A DNA stretch of 60,254 nt. It comes from Burkholderia sp. Bp9143. Its GTDB lineage: Bacteria > Pseudomonadota > Gammaproteobacteria > Burkholderiales > Burkholderiaceae. Of the stretch, positions 37,449 through 45,964 are shown piece by piece. Below the pieces are notes generated by a model, which saw nothing but the letters and a program-made list of their open reading frames with translations, was not told the DNA's origin and searched no databases. The position numbers were made by a program, and so were the translations under genes. Location: positions 1 to 60,254 of the forward strand of contig NZ_QTPO01000055.1 of the NCBI RefSeq assembly GCF_003853645.1, in the 5' to 3' direction. Positions within the stretch are counted from its first letter, which is position 1, and the number at the start of each line of letters is the position of its first letter.

Positions 37449-38204
37449 TCAATGACCTTCGACCCGCGCCGCGCGCTTCGCCTTCGCACGCCGCGCCAGC
37501 ATGTTCATGCCCTCGACGAACGCCGAGAACGCCATCGCCGCGTAGATATAGCCCTTCGGCACGTGCGACCCGAAGCCTTCCGCGATCAGCGTCATGCCGA
37601 TCACGACGAGGAACGACAACGCGAGCATCACGATGGTCGGGTTACGGTCGATGAAGCGTGCGAGCGGCTGCGCGGCGAACAGCATCACGCTCACCGCGAC
37701 GATCACCGCGACGAACATGATCGGGATGTGCTCGGTCATGCCGATCGCGGTGACGATGCTGTCGATCGAGAACACGATGTCGAGCATCACGATCTGGCCG
37801 ATCGCGGCCCACACCGTCAGGCCGGCCGCGCCGCCGGACCCACCCGCGCCGTCGCCGTCATGCGACACGTGGTGATGGATCTCGGTGGTCGCCTTCCACA
37901 CGAGGAACAGGCCGCCCGACAGCAGGATCATGTCGCGCCACGAGAACGCGTGATCGAACAGCGTGAACACGGGTTCGGTAAGACTTGCAATCCATGCGAC
38001 GCTGCCGAGCAGCGCGAGGCGCATCACGAGCGCGAGCGCGATGCCGAGGCGCTGTGTGCGGGCGCGCTGTGCCTCGGGCAGCTTGTTGCTGAGGATCGAG
38101 ATGAAGATCAGGTTGTCGATGCCGAGCACGACTTCCATCACGACGAGCGTCAGGAGCGCGGCCCAGACGGCGGGGTCGGCGGCAAGCGTCAGCAGGTAGT
38201 CCAT
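37449..38204 (-). CDS. TerC family integral membrane protein
   Basis: Protein of 251 residues with about seven hydrophobic helices. TerC signatures are VVMEVVLGIDNLIFISILSN and MLDIVFSIDSIVTAIGM, each with an Asp in a helix, thought to bind metal. Members have been linked to tellurite resistance, Mn2+ export and metal loading of secreted proteins; this one's role is open. A short hydrophilic loop HHHVSHDGDGAGGSGG interrupts the middle. The ATG at 38204 follows the family start MDYLL; upstream codons are not needed. Confidence 0.9.
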   Translation of the reverse strand: MDYLLTLAADPAVWAALLTLVVMEVVLGIDNLIFISILSNKLPEAQRARTQRLGIALALVMRLALLGSVAWIASLTEPVFTLFDHAFSWRDMILLSGGLFLVWKATTEIHHHVSHDGDGAGGSGGAAGLTVWAAIGQIVMLDIVFSIDSIVTAIGMTEHIPIMFVAVIVAVSVMLFAAQPLARFIDRNPTIVMLALSFLVVIGMTLIAEGFGSHVPKGYIYAAMAFSAFVEGMNMLARRAKAKRAARVEGH

Positions 38205-38264
38205 GAAAAAGGGCCGATTCGAATGTGGAAAGCCAGATGATACGCACGCCACGACTTCGAAAAA

Positions 38265-38281
38265 ATCAGAGAGAATCTGAT
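38265..38281. promoter_or_regulatory. inverted repeat, candidate LysR operator
   Basis: ATCAGA-GAGAA-TCTGAT: exact 6-bp arms with a 5-bp centre, containing a T-N11-A core. It lies 33 bp ahead of the NhaR-like gene and 61 bp ahead of the divergent terC, so it could serve autoregulation and terC control. Confidence 0.55.
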
Positions 38282-38313
38282 CTTTGGTTCGGTTTTTACG
38301 AAATGTTGATCCG

Positions 38314-39207
38314 ATGCTGAATTTTCGACATCTGTACTATTTCTGGGTCGTCGTGAAGGAAGGCGGCTTCGCGCGCGCCGCCGAGCGGCTCGACATGGCC
38401 GTGCAGACGATCAGCGCGCAGGTCCGCGAACTGGAAAAGTCGCTCGGCCACCAGCTGCTGCGCCCGGCCGGGCGCGGCGTCGCGATGACCGATGCCGGGC
38501 AGGCCGCGTATGCGCGCGCTGAGGTCATCTTCGAGATGGGCCGGCTGATTCCCGACGAAGTGCGCGCGGCGGCCAGCCAGCCGACCGTGCGGCTCGCGAT
38601 CGGCCTCGCGGACGGGATCTCGAAGCTCGCCGCGCATGCGATCCTCGCGCCGGTGCTCGATACGCCCACGCTGCGGCTGCTGTGCCACGAGGGCGAGCAC
38701 GATGCGCTGCTCGCGGAACTGGCGCTGCATCACCTCGATCTCGTGCTGGCCGGCCAGGGTGCGCCGTCGGGGTCGAATCTGCGCGTGACGAGCGAGCGGC
38801 TCGTCGCGTCGCCGGTCGACTGGTACGGGCCCGCGGCGCTCGTCACGCCGGCCGCGCGGCAGCGCTTTCCGGCGTGCCTCGCCGAGCTGCCGGTGCTGCT
38901 GCCGACTGCCCATTCGGCGCTGCGCGCGCGTCTGGACCTGTGGCTGGAACGGGAACGGATCGTGCCGCGCGTGGCCGGGGAATTCGAGGACAGCGCGCTG
39001 ATGGCCGTGTTCGCGGCGCGCGGCCTCGGCGTGTTTCCGCTCAGCGAACTCGGCGCGAACGACGCATCGTTGCTGCGCGGGCTGCGCCGGCTCGGCCGGG
39101 CGGGCGACGTGACCGAGGAGATCCACGCGATCCGCTCGCGGCGCGGCGAACACCATCCGCTGGCGTCGCAACTGCTCGCGGCCGCGCGGCCGGCGCCGGC
39201 CGGCTGA
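38314..39207 (+). CDS. nhaR: NhaR-like LysR-family regulator
   Basis: Protein of 297 residues. It opens MLNFRHLYYFWVVVKEGGFA and continues with AVQTISAQVRELEKSLGHQL, the distinctive NhaR winged helix. NhaR regulates Na+/H+ antiport in enterobacteria; here no antiporter is next to it and the divergent neighbour is terC. The true target is therefore not established and the symbol is by similarity only. Confidence 0.8.
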   Translation: MLNFRHLYYFWVVVKEGGFARAAERLDMAVQTISAQVRELEKSLGHQLLRPAGRGVAMTDAGQAAYARAEVIFEMGRLIPDEVRAAASQPTVRLAIGLADGISKLAAHAILAPVLDTPTLRLLCHEGEHDALLAELALHHLDLVLAGQGAPSGSNLRVTSERLVASPVDWYGPAALVTPAARQRFPACLAELPVLLPTAHSALRARLDLWLERERIVPRVAGEFEDSALMAVFAARGLGVFPLSELGANDASLLRGLRRLGRAGDVTEEIHAIRSRRGEHHPLASQLLAAARPAPAG

Positions 39208-39345
39208 AGCAAGCGCGACATCAAACGAAACTATAATGACGCCCCGGCCATACGAGATTGCCACGCGCATCGCACCGGCCCCGCCGCTGCGTGCACTGCG
39301 CCCGCAGCCCCGCGCGACATCTCGCCGAGCCTTTTGAAAGACGCC

Positions 39346-40416
39346 ATGCACAACCGATTTCGCCTGTTTTCCGTTTCGTGCGCGCTCGCGGCCGCGACCG
39401 TGCTGGCGGCGTGCTCTTCGCCGCCCAAGCCGATCTACCAGCAGGAACAGTTCGACGCGACGAGCAGCCCGTATGCGCACACGTTCCGCTCGAAATCCGA
39501 CGCGGCCTGCGAGGCCGCGCGCCGCGCGCTGCTGAGCCAGGGCTATGTCGTGTCGTCGTCGCGCAACGATGCGGTCGACGGCAGCAAGAATTTCCAGCCG
39601 AGCAACGACATGCACGTCGTGATCGAGTTTCACGTCGTGTGCGCGGACGCGAATGCCGACGGCTCGTCGAGCATCGCCTACGTGAACGCGGTCCAGGACC
39701 GCTACACGCTGAAGAAGTCGAATACGTCGGCGAGCGTCGGGCTCAGCGTGTTCGGTTCGCTGTCGCTGCCGATCGGATCGAGCGACGACGCGCTCGTGAA
39801 GACCGCCAGCGAGACGATTCCCGCCGGCGTGTTCTACGAGCGCTTCTTCAATCTCGTCGAGCATTTCCTGAAGATCGATCCGGCCCGCCGCGATCGCGCG
39901 ACCGTGAAGGCGGCCGAGAAGGAACCCGTCACGCCGCTGCCCGAACCGGCGCCGACGCCTCAGGGCGAGCCGATGAAGATGACGACCCCGGTCGTGCCGA
40001 CGCCGCCGGCCGCGCCGGTGCCGCTGTCGGTGCCGAGCGTCGCGCCGACTTCGGGCACGCCGGTCGTGCCGGCCGCGCCTGCCGCGGCATCGGCCGTGGT
40101 CGCGCCGGGGGCGATGCGGGCTGGCGTGTCGGGAACGGCAGCGGGTTCGGTTCCGGCTACGGCTTCGGTACCAGCTTCGGCCTCGACGCCTGCTGCAGCC
40201 TCGGTGGCTGCTCCGGCTTCGGCACCCGCCGCTGCGTCGACGCCGGGCGCATCGACGCCGGCAACTGCCGCGCCGGCTGCTGCAACGTCGGCATCGGCCG
40301 CACCTGCCCCCTCGAACGCCGCTCCAGCGTCGGCGGACAAGGCGCCTGCGCCCGCTGCGGCCGACCCCGTCGCATCGTCCGCACCGACCGGTGCCAGCGT
40401 ACCGTCCGCAAACTGA
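39346..40416 (+). CDS. DUF2242 lipoprotein with a long Ala/Pro/Ser tail
   Basis: Protein of 356 residues. The lipoprotein signal ends in VLAACSSPP. The globular part (about 25-190) resembles DUF2242: EQFDATSSPYAHTFRSKSDA, ARRALLSQGYVVSSS and FYERFFNLVEHFL. From about residue 195 to the end it is low complexity, made almost only of Ala, Pro, Ser, Thr and Val. The tail could span the periplasm, but that is a guess. ATG at 39346 is preferred over the TTG at 39334. The gap 40417-40690 shows no gene. Confidence 0.82.
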   Translation: MHNRFRLFSVSCALAAATVLAACSSPPKPIYQQEQFDATSSPYAHTFRSKSDAACEAARRALLSQGYVVSSSRNDAVDGSKNFQPSNDMHVVIEFHVVCADANADGSSSIAYVNAVQDRYTLKKSNTSASVGLSVFGSLSLPIGSSDDALVKTASETIPAGVFYERFFNLVEHFLKIDPARRDRATVKAAEKEPVTPLPEPAPTPQGEPMKMTTPVVPTPPAAPVPLSVPSVAPTSGTPVVPAAPAAASAVVAPGAMRAGVSGTAAGSVPATASVPASASTPAAASVAAPASAPAAASTPGASTPATAAPAAATSASAAPAPSNAAPASADKAPAPAAADPVASSAPTGASVPSAN

Positions 40417-40690
40417 CTGCACGCCCATCTCTCCGCGCCGTGCGCCCATCGCGCGCGGCGCGCCACGCGCTCCCCTCCCCGCCCTCCTCCGACGAGATGA
40501 CCGTACGCCCGGAAACCGGTTGCGCATGCGCGTCGTGGCATAACCGGCGATCGGGAACCGCCCATCGCGACAGTCGACACGAATCCCGATTTCGCGGACG
40601 CCCGCGATCGGTTCCGCCCAGTCGTCCTCCCGCCGTCACGTCGCAGGCTGCGTCACCGTCCGGCAGCGCCGCGCCACGGCCGCTGGTGCG

Positions 40691-41611
40691 TTACCGCAAC
40701 GTCGCGTTCAGCGTCTGCAGCTGCTCGACCGTCGCCGTCACACCGCCGCACACGATCACCGCGATGTCCGACGCCGAAGCAAGCACCGGTACCGGTTGTT
40801 CGAGTGCGGCCAGCGCAGCACCGCACGCTGGCTCCACGACGATCCGGTGCTCGTCCAGAAACCGCAGCGAAGCAGCCACCGCCTGCGCATCCGACACCAC
40901 GACCGGATGGATCGCGTGCCGTTTCGCCCATTCGACCGCCGCGTCGCACGGCCGCTTCGCGCCGAGCGACGTCGCGATGCTCGTGATCGCCGGCAATTCG
41001 ACCGGATGCCCCTGCGCGACCGAACGCGCGTAGCTGTCGGCGCCCTCCGTCTCGACCGCGACGACCGGCACGTCGTGCCAGCCGTTGCGCGCGAGCCCCT
41101 CGAGCACGCCGCACAGCAGCCCGCCGCCGCCGACCGCGAGCACCACCGCATCGGGTTTCGGGCCGGTTGCCGCCATCTCGTCGATCATCGTCGCGTGCCC
41201 CTGCCAGAGCACGGGGTCGTCGAACGGATGCACGAACGCGTCCTGCGGGCCGACGGCCGACAGCGCAAATGCGTTCGCCTCGGCCCAGCTCGCGCCGTGC
41301 ACGACCACCTCCGCGCCCTCGACGCGGATCAGCTCGCGCGCGCGGGCCGACGCGGTTTCCGGCACGACGACGAGCACCGGCACGCCGAGCTCGCGACCGC
41401 AATACGCGACCGCGATGCCCGCATTGCCGCCCGACGACGACACGAACCGGCGCGCGCCGGCCGCATGCCGCGCTTCGCACACCGCGCCGATGCCGCGCAA
41501 TTTGAACGAGCCGGACGGCTGCAGCGCGTCGAGCTTCAGCCGGATGTTCGTGCCGAGGCGGCGCGATGCGATTTGCGAACGGATATAGGGGGTCTGGATA
41601 TGAAGCGGCAT
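40691..41611 (-). CDS. serine/threonine dehydratase family protein (PLP-dependent)
   Basis: Fold-type II PLP enzyme of 306 residues, probably deaminating L-serine or L-threonine to a 2-oxoacid. The Schiff-base Lys is in PSGSFKLRGIG, the cofactor phosphate loop is VLAVGGGGLLCGVLEG, and SSSGGNAGIAVAY is the substrate Asn loop. It is shorter than biosynthetic IlvA because it lacks the regulatory domain. It is divergent from a LysR gene that may regulate it. The GTG at 41623 is an alternative start. Confidence 0.88.
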   Translation of the reverse strand: MPLHIQTPYIRSQIASRRLGTNIRLKLDALQPSGSFKLRGIGAVCEARHAAGARRFVSSSGGNAGIAVAYCGRELGVPVLVVVPETASARARELIRVEGAEVVVHGASWAEANAFALSAVGPQDAFVHPFDDPVLWQGHATMIDEMAATGPKPDAVVLAVGGGGLLCGVLEGLARNGWHDVPVVAVETEGADSYARSVAQGHPVELPAITSIATSLGAKRPCDAAVEWAKRHAIHPVVVSDAQAVAASLRFLDEHRIVVEPACGAALAALEQPVPVLASASDIAVIVCGGVTATVEQLQTLNATLR

Positions 41612-41775
41612 GGTGCGGGACACGATCGGGACAAAGGAAACACGCGCGGCCTGTCAACAGGCCCGGCAACGGAGACCATCGTACGGCACGCCCGCCATGC
41701 TTTCCAATACCATCGAATGACACTTGCTATGCTTCGGAGGCATATTCATCGAATCAGAACCGGAGCCGACACCGC

Positions 41776-42687
41776 ATGCGTCAGATCGAACTGCGTCACC
41801 TGCGTTACTTCGTGGCGGTCGCGCAAGCCGGCAGCGTGATGGCCGGCGCCCGCGCGGCCGGGATCGTCCAGCCCGCGCTGTCGCGGCAGATCCGCGAGCT
41901 CGAGGACGCGATCGGCACGCCGCTGCTGATCCGCCGCGCGACGGGCGTCACGCTCACGGCGGCCGGCGCGAGTTTCCTGCAGGATGCGACCGGCCTGCTC
42001 GCGACGTTGCAGGACAGCCGCGAACGCGCGTTGCGCAGCGCGGCCGGCCAGCTCGGCGAACTGCGGCTCGGCGCGCTGCCGAACTGCCTGCCGCTGCCGG
42101 TCGTCGCGAACGTGCTCAAGGCGTTTCGCGACGCATGTCCGGACGTGAAGCTGTCGATCGCGCCGATGCTGTCGGCCGAGCAGGCGGCGGCGCTGATGCG
42201 CGGCCAGCTCGACGGCGGCATCATGGCGTGGCGCCGCGACGAGGCGCCGCATCTGTCGGGCGTGCGGCTGCTGAGCGACCGCTTCGTGCTCGCGATGCCC
42301 GCGCCGCCCGGCGGCCGCTTTCACGCGCCGCGCACGCTCGCCGACGTCGCGCACGAACCGTTCGTGTGGTTCGACGCGCAGCGCTCCGCCGCGCACCACC
42401 GCTTCCTGATGGCGCAGTGCGAACGCGCCGGCTTCACGCCGCGCATCACGCAGGTCGGCAGCGACATCCCGACGCTGATCGGTCTCGTCGCGGCCGGCAT
42501 GGGCTGCGCGTTCGTGCCGGAAAGCGCGTCGCCGACGTGCCCGCGCACGGTCCGGCTCGTCGCGCTCGACGAACTCGCGAGCCGCTTCGACATCGAGTTC
42601 GTGTTCGACGGCGCGGCGGCGCCGGCTTCTCCCGTCGTCGCGCGGTTTCTCGACGCGGTGCGCGATGCGGCCGGCCACACGGACTGA
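41776..42687 (+). CDS. LysR-family regulator divergent from the dehydratase gene
   Basis: Protein of 303 residues. The HTH spans MRQIELRHLRYFVAVAQAGS to ALSRQIRELEDAIGTPLLIR. The effector domain includes GELRLGALPNCLPLPVVANV and GLVAAGMGCAFVPESA. The intergenic region (41612-41775) has two copies of CATCGAAT, 36 bp apart (41711 and 41747), possible operator halves. No downstream partner is close; the sRNA candidate follows after 260 bp. Confidence 0.88.
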   Translation: MRQIELRHLRYFVAVAQAGSVMAGARAAGIVQPALSRQIRELEDAIGTPLLIRRATGVTLTAAGASFLQDATGLLATLQDSRERALRSAAGQLGELRLGALPNCLPLPVVANVLKAFRDACPDVKLSIAPMLSAEQAAALMRGQLDGGIMAWRRDEAPHLSGVRLLSDRFVLAMPAPPGGRFHAPRTLADVAHEPFVWFDAQRSAAHHRFLMAQCERAGFTPRITQVGSDIPTLIGLVAAGMGCAFVPESASPTCPRTVRLVALDELASRFDIEFVFDGAAAPASPVVARFLDAVRDAAGHTD

Positions 42688-42911
42688 CCGACAGCCGGGC
42701 GTGCACGATCCGCGCGCCGGCGACGGATTCCACGGGATCGCCTTGCCGCGGATCCGGCCTGTTGCGCGGTCGCTTCGCATGGCGACCGCCTTCGCTGTCA
42801 TCGCACGCTAAACGTCCGCTCGAGCGCACGAAAAATCTTTCAAATCGATGACGATCGGCTCTGCCGTGTCGGTATTTTTAAATTGACACCAAAAACAGCC
42901 GTTTAACGTCA

Positions 42912-42940
42912 TTTCGAATCGTTATGCCCCGAAATATACT
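42912..42940 (+). promoter_or_regulatory. promoter of the candidate small RNA
   Basis: TTTCGA (42912-42917), a 17-bp spacer and TATACT (42935-42940). A second TTGACA occurs at 42883-42888 without a good -10. The start site would be near 42946. Confidence 0.5.
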
Positions 42941-42945
42941 GCGCC

Positions 42946-43020
42946 CGCATCCAACCCTCGTGCCAAAGAGAGGATGCCTTTCCGCCCCGGTCACGGTCCC
43001 CCTGTGACCGGGCTTTTTTT
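42946..43020 (+). ncRNA. candidate small RNA or leader with two hairpins
   Basis: A compact unit of about 75 nt follows a promoter-like sequence. The first hairpin pairs GCATCC (42947-42952) with GGATGC (42972-42977) right at the expected 5' end. The second pairs 42986-42994 with 43004-43012 (9 bp) and is followed by seven T residues (43014-43020), a textbook intrinsic terminator. No ORF of note lies in it. It precedes an MFS gene on the same strand by 165 bp, so an attenuated leader is the alternative to a free sRNA. It matches no named RNA that I recognise. Confidence 0.5.
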
Positions 43021-43185
43021 GGGGCCGCGAGCCGCGCCCGCATGCCACCCGGATCGCGCATTATTGACATGCAATCAAGATAATTTCGTTCGAACACGGC
43101 TTTTTCCGCAAAAGTCATGCAGGCACACTTCACCCTGTCCACAACGGCCCGGTGCCGTTGCCCAACACTGACAGGAGCGCATCGC

Positions 43186-44391
43186 GTGAGCACCACGACT
43201 TCTTCTCCTTCCCGCCCGGGCGGCAGCGCCGCACTGCCGCTGCTGGCGCTCGCCGCCGGTGCGTTCGGCATCGGCACGACCGAGTTCTCGCCGATGGGCC
43301 TCTTGCCCGTGATCGCCGACGGCGTGCATGTGTCGATTCCGCAGGCCGGCATGCTGATCAGCGCGTATGCGATCGGCGTGATGGTCGGCGCGCCGCTGAT
43401 GACGCTGCTGCTCGCGCGCTGGTCGCGCCGCTCGGCGCTGATCGCGCTGATGTCGATCTTCACGATCGGCAACCTGTTGTCGGCCGTCGCACCGGACTAC
43501 ACGACGCTGCTGCTCGCGCGACTCGTCACGAGCCTCAACCACGGCGCGTTCTTCGGGCTCGGCTCGGTGGTCGCGGCCAGCCTTGTGCCGCGTGAAAAGC
43601 AGGCCAGCGCGGTCGCGACGATGTTCATGGGGCTCACGATCGCGAACGTCGGCGGCGTGCCGGCCGCGACCTGGCTCGGCCAGATGATCGGCTGGCGCAT
43701 GTCGTTCGCGGCAACCGCGGCGCTCGGCGTGATCGCGATCGCCGGCCTGTTCGCCGCGCTGCCGAAGGGCGCGGCCGGCAGGATGCCGAACCTGCGAGCC
43801 GAACTGTCGGTGCTGACGCGCCCGGTCGTGCTCGGCGCGCTCGGGACAACGGTGCTCGGCGCCGGCGCGATGTTCACGCTGTACACGTATGTCGCGCCGA
43901 CGCTCGAACACCTGACCGGTGCGACGCCCGGCTTCGTCACCGCGATGCTCGTGCTGATCGGCGTCGGCTTCTCGATCGGCAACATCGCCGGCGGTCGCCT
44001 CGCCGACCGCTCGCTCGACGGCACGCTGATCGGCTTCCTGGTGCTGCTGATCGTGACGATGGCCGCGTTCCCGCTGCTCGCCCGCACGCATGCCGGTGCC
44101 GCGGTCACGCTGCTGGTCTGGGGCGTCGCGACGTTCGCGGTGGTCCCGCCGCTGCAGATGCGCGTGATGCGTGCCGCACACGAAGCCCCGGGCCTCGCCT
44201 CGGCCGTCAACATCGGCGCGTTCAACCTCGGCAACGCAGTCGGCGCGGCAGCCGGCGGCGCGGCGATCTCGGCCGGCTTCGGCTACGCGGCGGTGCCGCT
44301 CGTCGGTGGGCTGATCGCCGCGGCAGGGCTCGCGCTGGTCGCGCTGCAGATGATCCAGCGCCGCCGCGCGCCGGTCGCCGCGAATTCGTAA
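43186..44391 (+). CDS. MFS transporter, drug/sugar efflux (DHA1, AraJ/NepI-like)
   Basis: Protein of 401 residues with 12 hydrophobic segments. LALAAGAFGIGTTEFSPMGLLPVIADGVHV is split by a motif typical of the DHA1 exporters: GTTEFSPMGLLPVIA, then AGMLISAYAIGVMVGAPLMTLL. Charged residues in loop 2-3 read ARWSRRSAL. Likely an exporter of small metabolites or drugs. GTG at 43186 has CAGGAG nine bases upstream; an ATG at 43117 is in frame but would add a non-conserved Cys-rich lead. A palindromic terminator follows. Confidence 0.88.
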   Translation: MSTTTSSPSRPGGSAALPLLALAAGAFGIGTTEFSPMGLLPVIADGVHVSIPQAGMLISAYAIGVMVGAPLMTLLLARWSRRSALIALMSIFTIGNLLSAVAPDYTTLLLARLVTSLNHGAFFGLGSVVAASLVPREKQASAVATMFMGLTIANVGGVPAATWLGQMIGWRMSFAATAALGVIAIAGLFAALPKGAAGRMPNLRAELSVLTRPVVLGALGTTVLGAGAMFTLYTYVAPTLEHLTGATPGFVTAMLVLIGVGFSIGNIAGGRLADRSLDGTLIGFLVLLIVTMAAFPLLARTHAGAAVTLLVWGVATFAVVPPLQMRVMRAAHEAPGLASAVNIGAFNLGNAVGAAAGGAAISAGFGYAAVPLVGGLIAAAGLALVALQMIQRRRAPVAANS

Positions 44392-44435
44392 GCACCCGGC
44401 GATCCGTACGGTGCCGATAGCCGGCACCGCAACGG

Positions 44436-44473
44436 AAAAACGCCCGCGTCGGGATCCCGACGCGGGCGTTTTC
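44436..44473. terminator. bidirectional palindromic terminator
   Basis: Perfect inverted repeat centred between 44453 and 44458, with A5 on the left and TTTTCG on the right, so it can stop transcription in either direction. It ends the MFS gene 45 bp past its stop. Confidence 0.88.
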
Positions 44474-44476
44474 GTT

Positions 44477-44655
44477 CACGGGCCACCGCACAGCAACGCC
44501 TGTGGCGGCTGCCGCCCGACGACGGCCTCGTTGATGTCGACGTGTTCCTGCCGTGGCATCGCGACCGCAAGATGAACGCGGCCGAGCAGGCGTTCCTCGA
44601 CGCGATGGAGCGTTGCATGCAGCGCCATTCGCTCGCGGAACGGCTGGGGATGTAG
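44477..44655 (+). pseudogene. C-terminal stub of a LysR-type regulator
   Basis: About 58 codons read in one frame to a TAG at 44653-44655. The peptide contains VDVDVFLPWHRDRKMNAAEQ followed by AFLDAMERCMQRH, which is the usual last beta-strand and helix of LysR effector domains (FL.WHRDRK..AEQAFLDA). There is no start, no HTH and no upstream half; the stub begins immediately behind the MFS terminator. It is therefore taken as a remnant. It lies next to the porin and NCS1 genes. Confidence 0.6.
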
Positions 44656-44728
44656 GCGCGCGAATGCGCGCATCCGCGAAAGGAAGGAAGCAGACGCCGG
44701 CCCATACGGCCCGGCGCCCGATGCATCG

Positions 44729-45799
44729 TCAGAAGCGATGCACGATGCCGAGCTGCACGCCGCGCGCGTTCGCGCCCGGATACGCGAGCGGCAGGCCCGG
44801 GTTCGCCGCGCCCGCGAGCGTGTAGCCGGCCTGGTTGCGGTTGCGCAGGTACGACAGCGCACCATAGAAGCTCGTGCGCTTCGACAGGTCGTATTCGTAC
44901 ATCACCCCAAACTGGTCGGCGTTGTCGCCTCGCGACGTCTGGTCGTGCAGGTACGCATAGCCGAGCGCGACGTAGTTCGCCGGGTTGAGCTGGTACTTGA
45001 CCGACAGCCCGTACACACGCGAATCGATGCCGAGGTCGGCCCACTTCACCGCGGAGAAGCCGCCGTACACGGTCGCCTTGCCGATCGCGTACGATGCGCC
45101 GGCCATGATCGTGCGATCGGTCGTGGTCGCCGTCGTGTTCTTCAGCCACTGGCCCGCGACGAACGCCGCGAACGGCCCGTGCTCGTAGGTCACGTCGAAC
45201 TGCTGGCTCGAGCCCGCCGAGCGCACCCCGCCCGCGTCGCCGAACCCGACATACAGCCCCGCCTGGAAGCCGGCGATCTCGGGGCTCTGGTACGACAGCG
45301 TGTTGCTCGTGCGGAACGCAAACACGGTCAGGTTGTCCATGCCGGACGCCTGCGTGACGCCGCCGAACGCGTCCTGCCCGCCCTGGTCGTTGAACAGCGG
45401 CGAATTCTGGCGGCCCGCGCGCACCTTGCCCCACTGCCCGGCGATACCCACCCACGCCTGACGATTGAACATGCTGCCCGAACTGGCGAGCGAACCGTCG
45501 TTCGGATTGAAGCCGTTCTCGAGCGCGAACTCGATCTTCTGGCCGCCGCCGATGTCCTCGCCACCCTTCATCCCGAAGCGGCTGCCCCACTGGCCGCCCG
45601 AGCCGATCGCCGCCGTATAGCCGTTGCCGGTGTTCACGTACTGCGCGAATTCGTCGATCACGCCGTACAGCGTGACACCGTCCTGCGCGAGCGCGACGCC
45701 GGACCCACCCAGGCATGCGGCCGCGACGGCCATGCGAAGGCCGGCATGCGCCGATCGCGCCCGGGAACGATTGCCTCGTGCGTTCATTTGCTTAGTCAT
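44729..45799 (-). CDS. Gram-negative porin (general porin family)
   Basis: Outer-membrane beta-barrel trimeric porin of 356 residues. A signal peptide ends in SGVALAQDG. The mature start VTLYGVIDEFAQYVN is characteristic of betaproteobacterial porins, and the constriction-loop region SPLFNDQGGQDAFGG and C-terminal strand GVQLGIVHRF with terminal Phe are present. ATG at 45799 (MTKQMNARG) is chosen; ATG 45787 is possible. It lies 165 bp downstream of an NCS1 permease gene on the same strand, so the two may supply the same substrate. Confidence 0.93.
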   Translation of the reverse strand: MTKQMNARGNRSRARSAHAGLRMAVAAACLGGSGVALAQDGVTLYGVIDEFAQYVNTGNGYTAAIGSGGQWGSRFGMKGGEDIGGGQKIEFALENGFNPNDGSLASSGSMFNRQAWVGIAGQWGKVRAGRQNSPLFNDQGGQDAFGGVTQASGMDNLTVFAFRTSNTLSYQSPEIAGFQAGLYVGFGDAGGVRSAGSSQQFDVTYEHGPFAAFVAGQWLKNTTATTTDRTIMAGASYAIGKATVYGGFSAVKWADLGIDSRVYGLSVKYQLNPANYVALGYAYLHDQTSRGDNADQFGVMYEYDLSKRTSFYGALSYLRNRNQAGYTLAGAANPGLPLAYPGANARGVQLGIVHRF

Positions 45800-45964
45800 A
45801 CTATTCAATGGAAGGAGAATGGAACGATGCCGGGCATGGTGGTCTGCCATGCCGGCATCGCGGATAACGAAGGTGATCTACAACGCGGCTGCCGGTCGCG
45901 CCGGACTCGGCGCGGCGTGCCGCTCAGGCCGGCCGCGGGCCGGCCCGACGGGCGACGCGACGCG

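Noticed and set aside
43117..43185. N-terminal extension of the MFS exporter (MQAHFTLSTTARCRC...)
   Set aside because: Not like an MFS start; CAGGAG favours the GTG at 43186.
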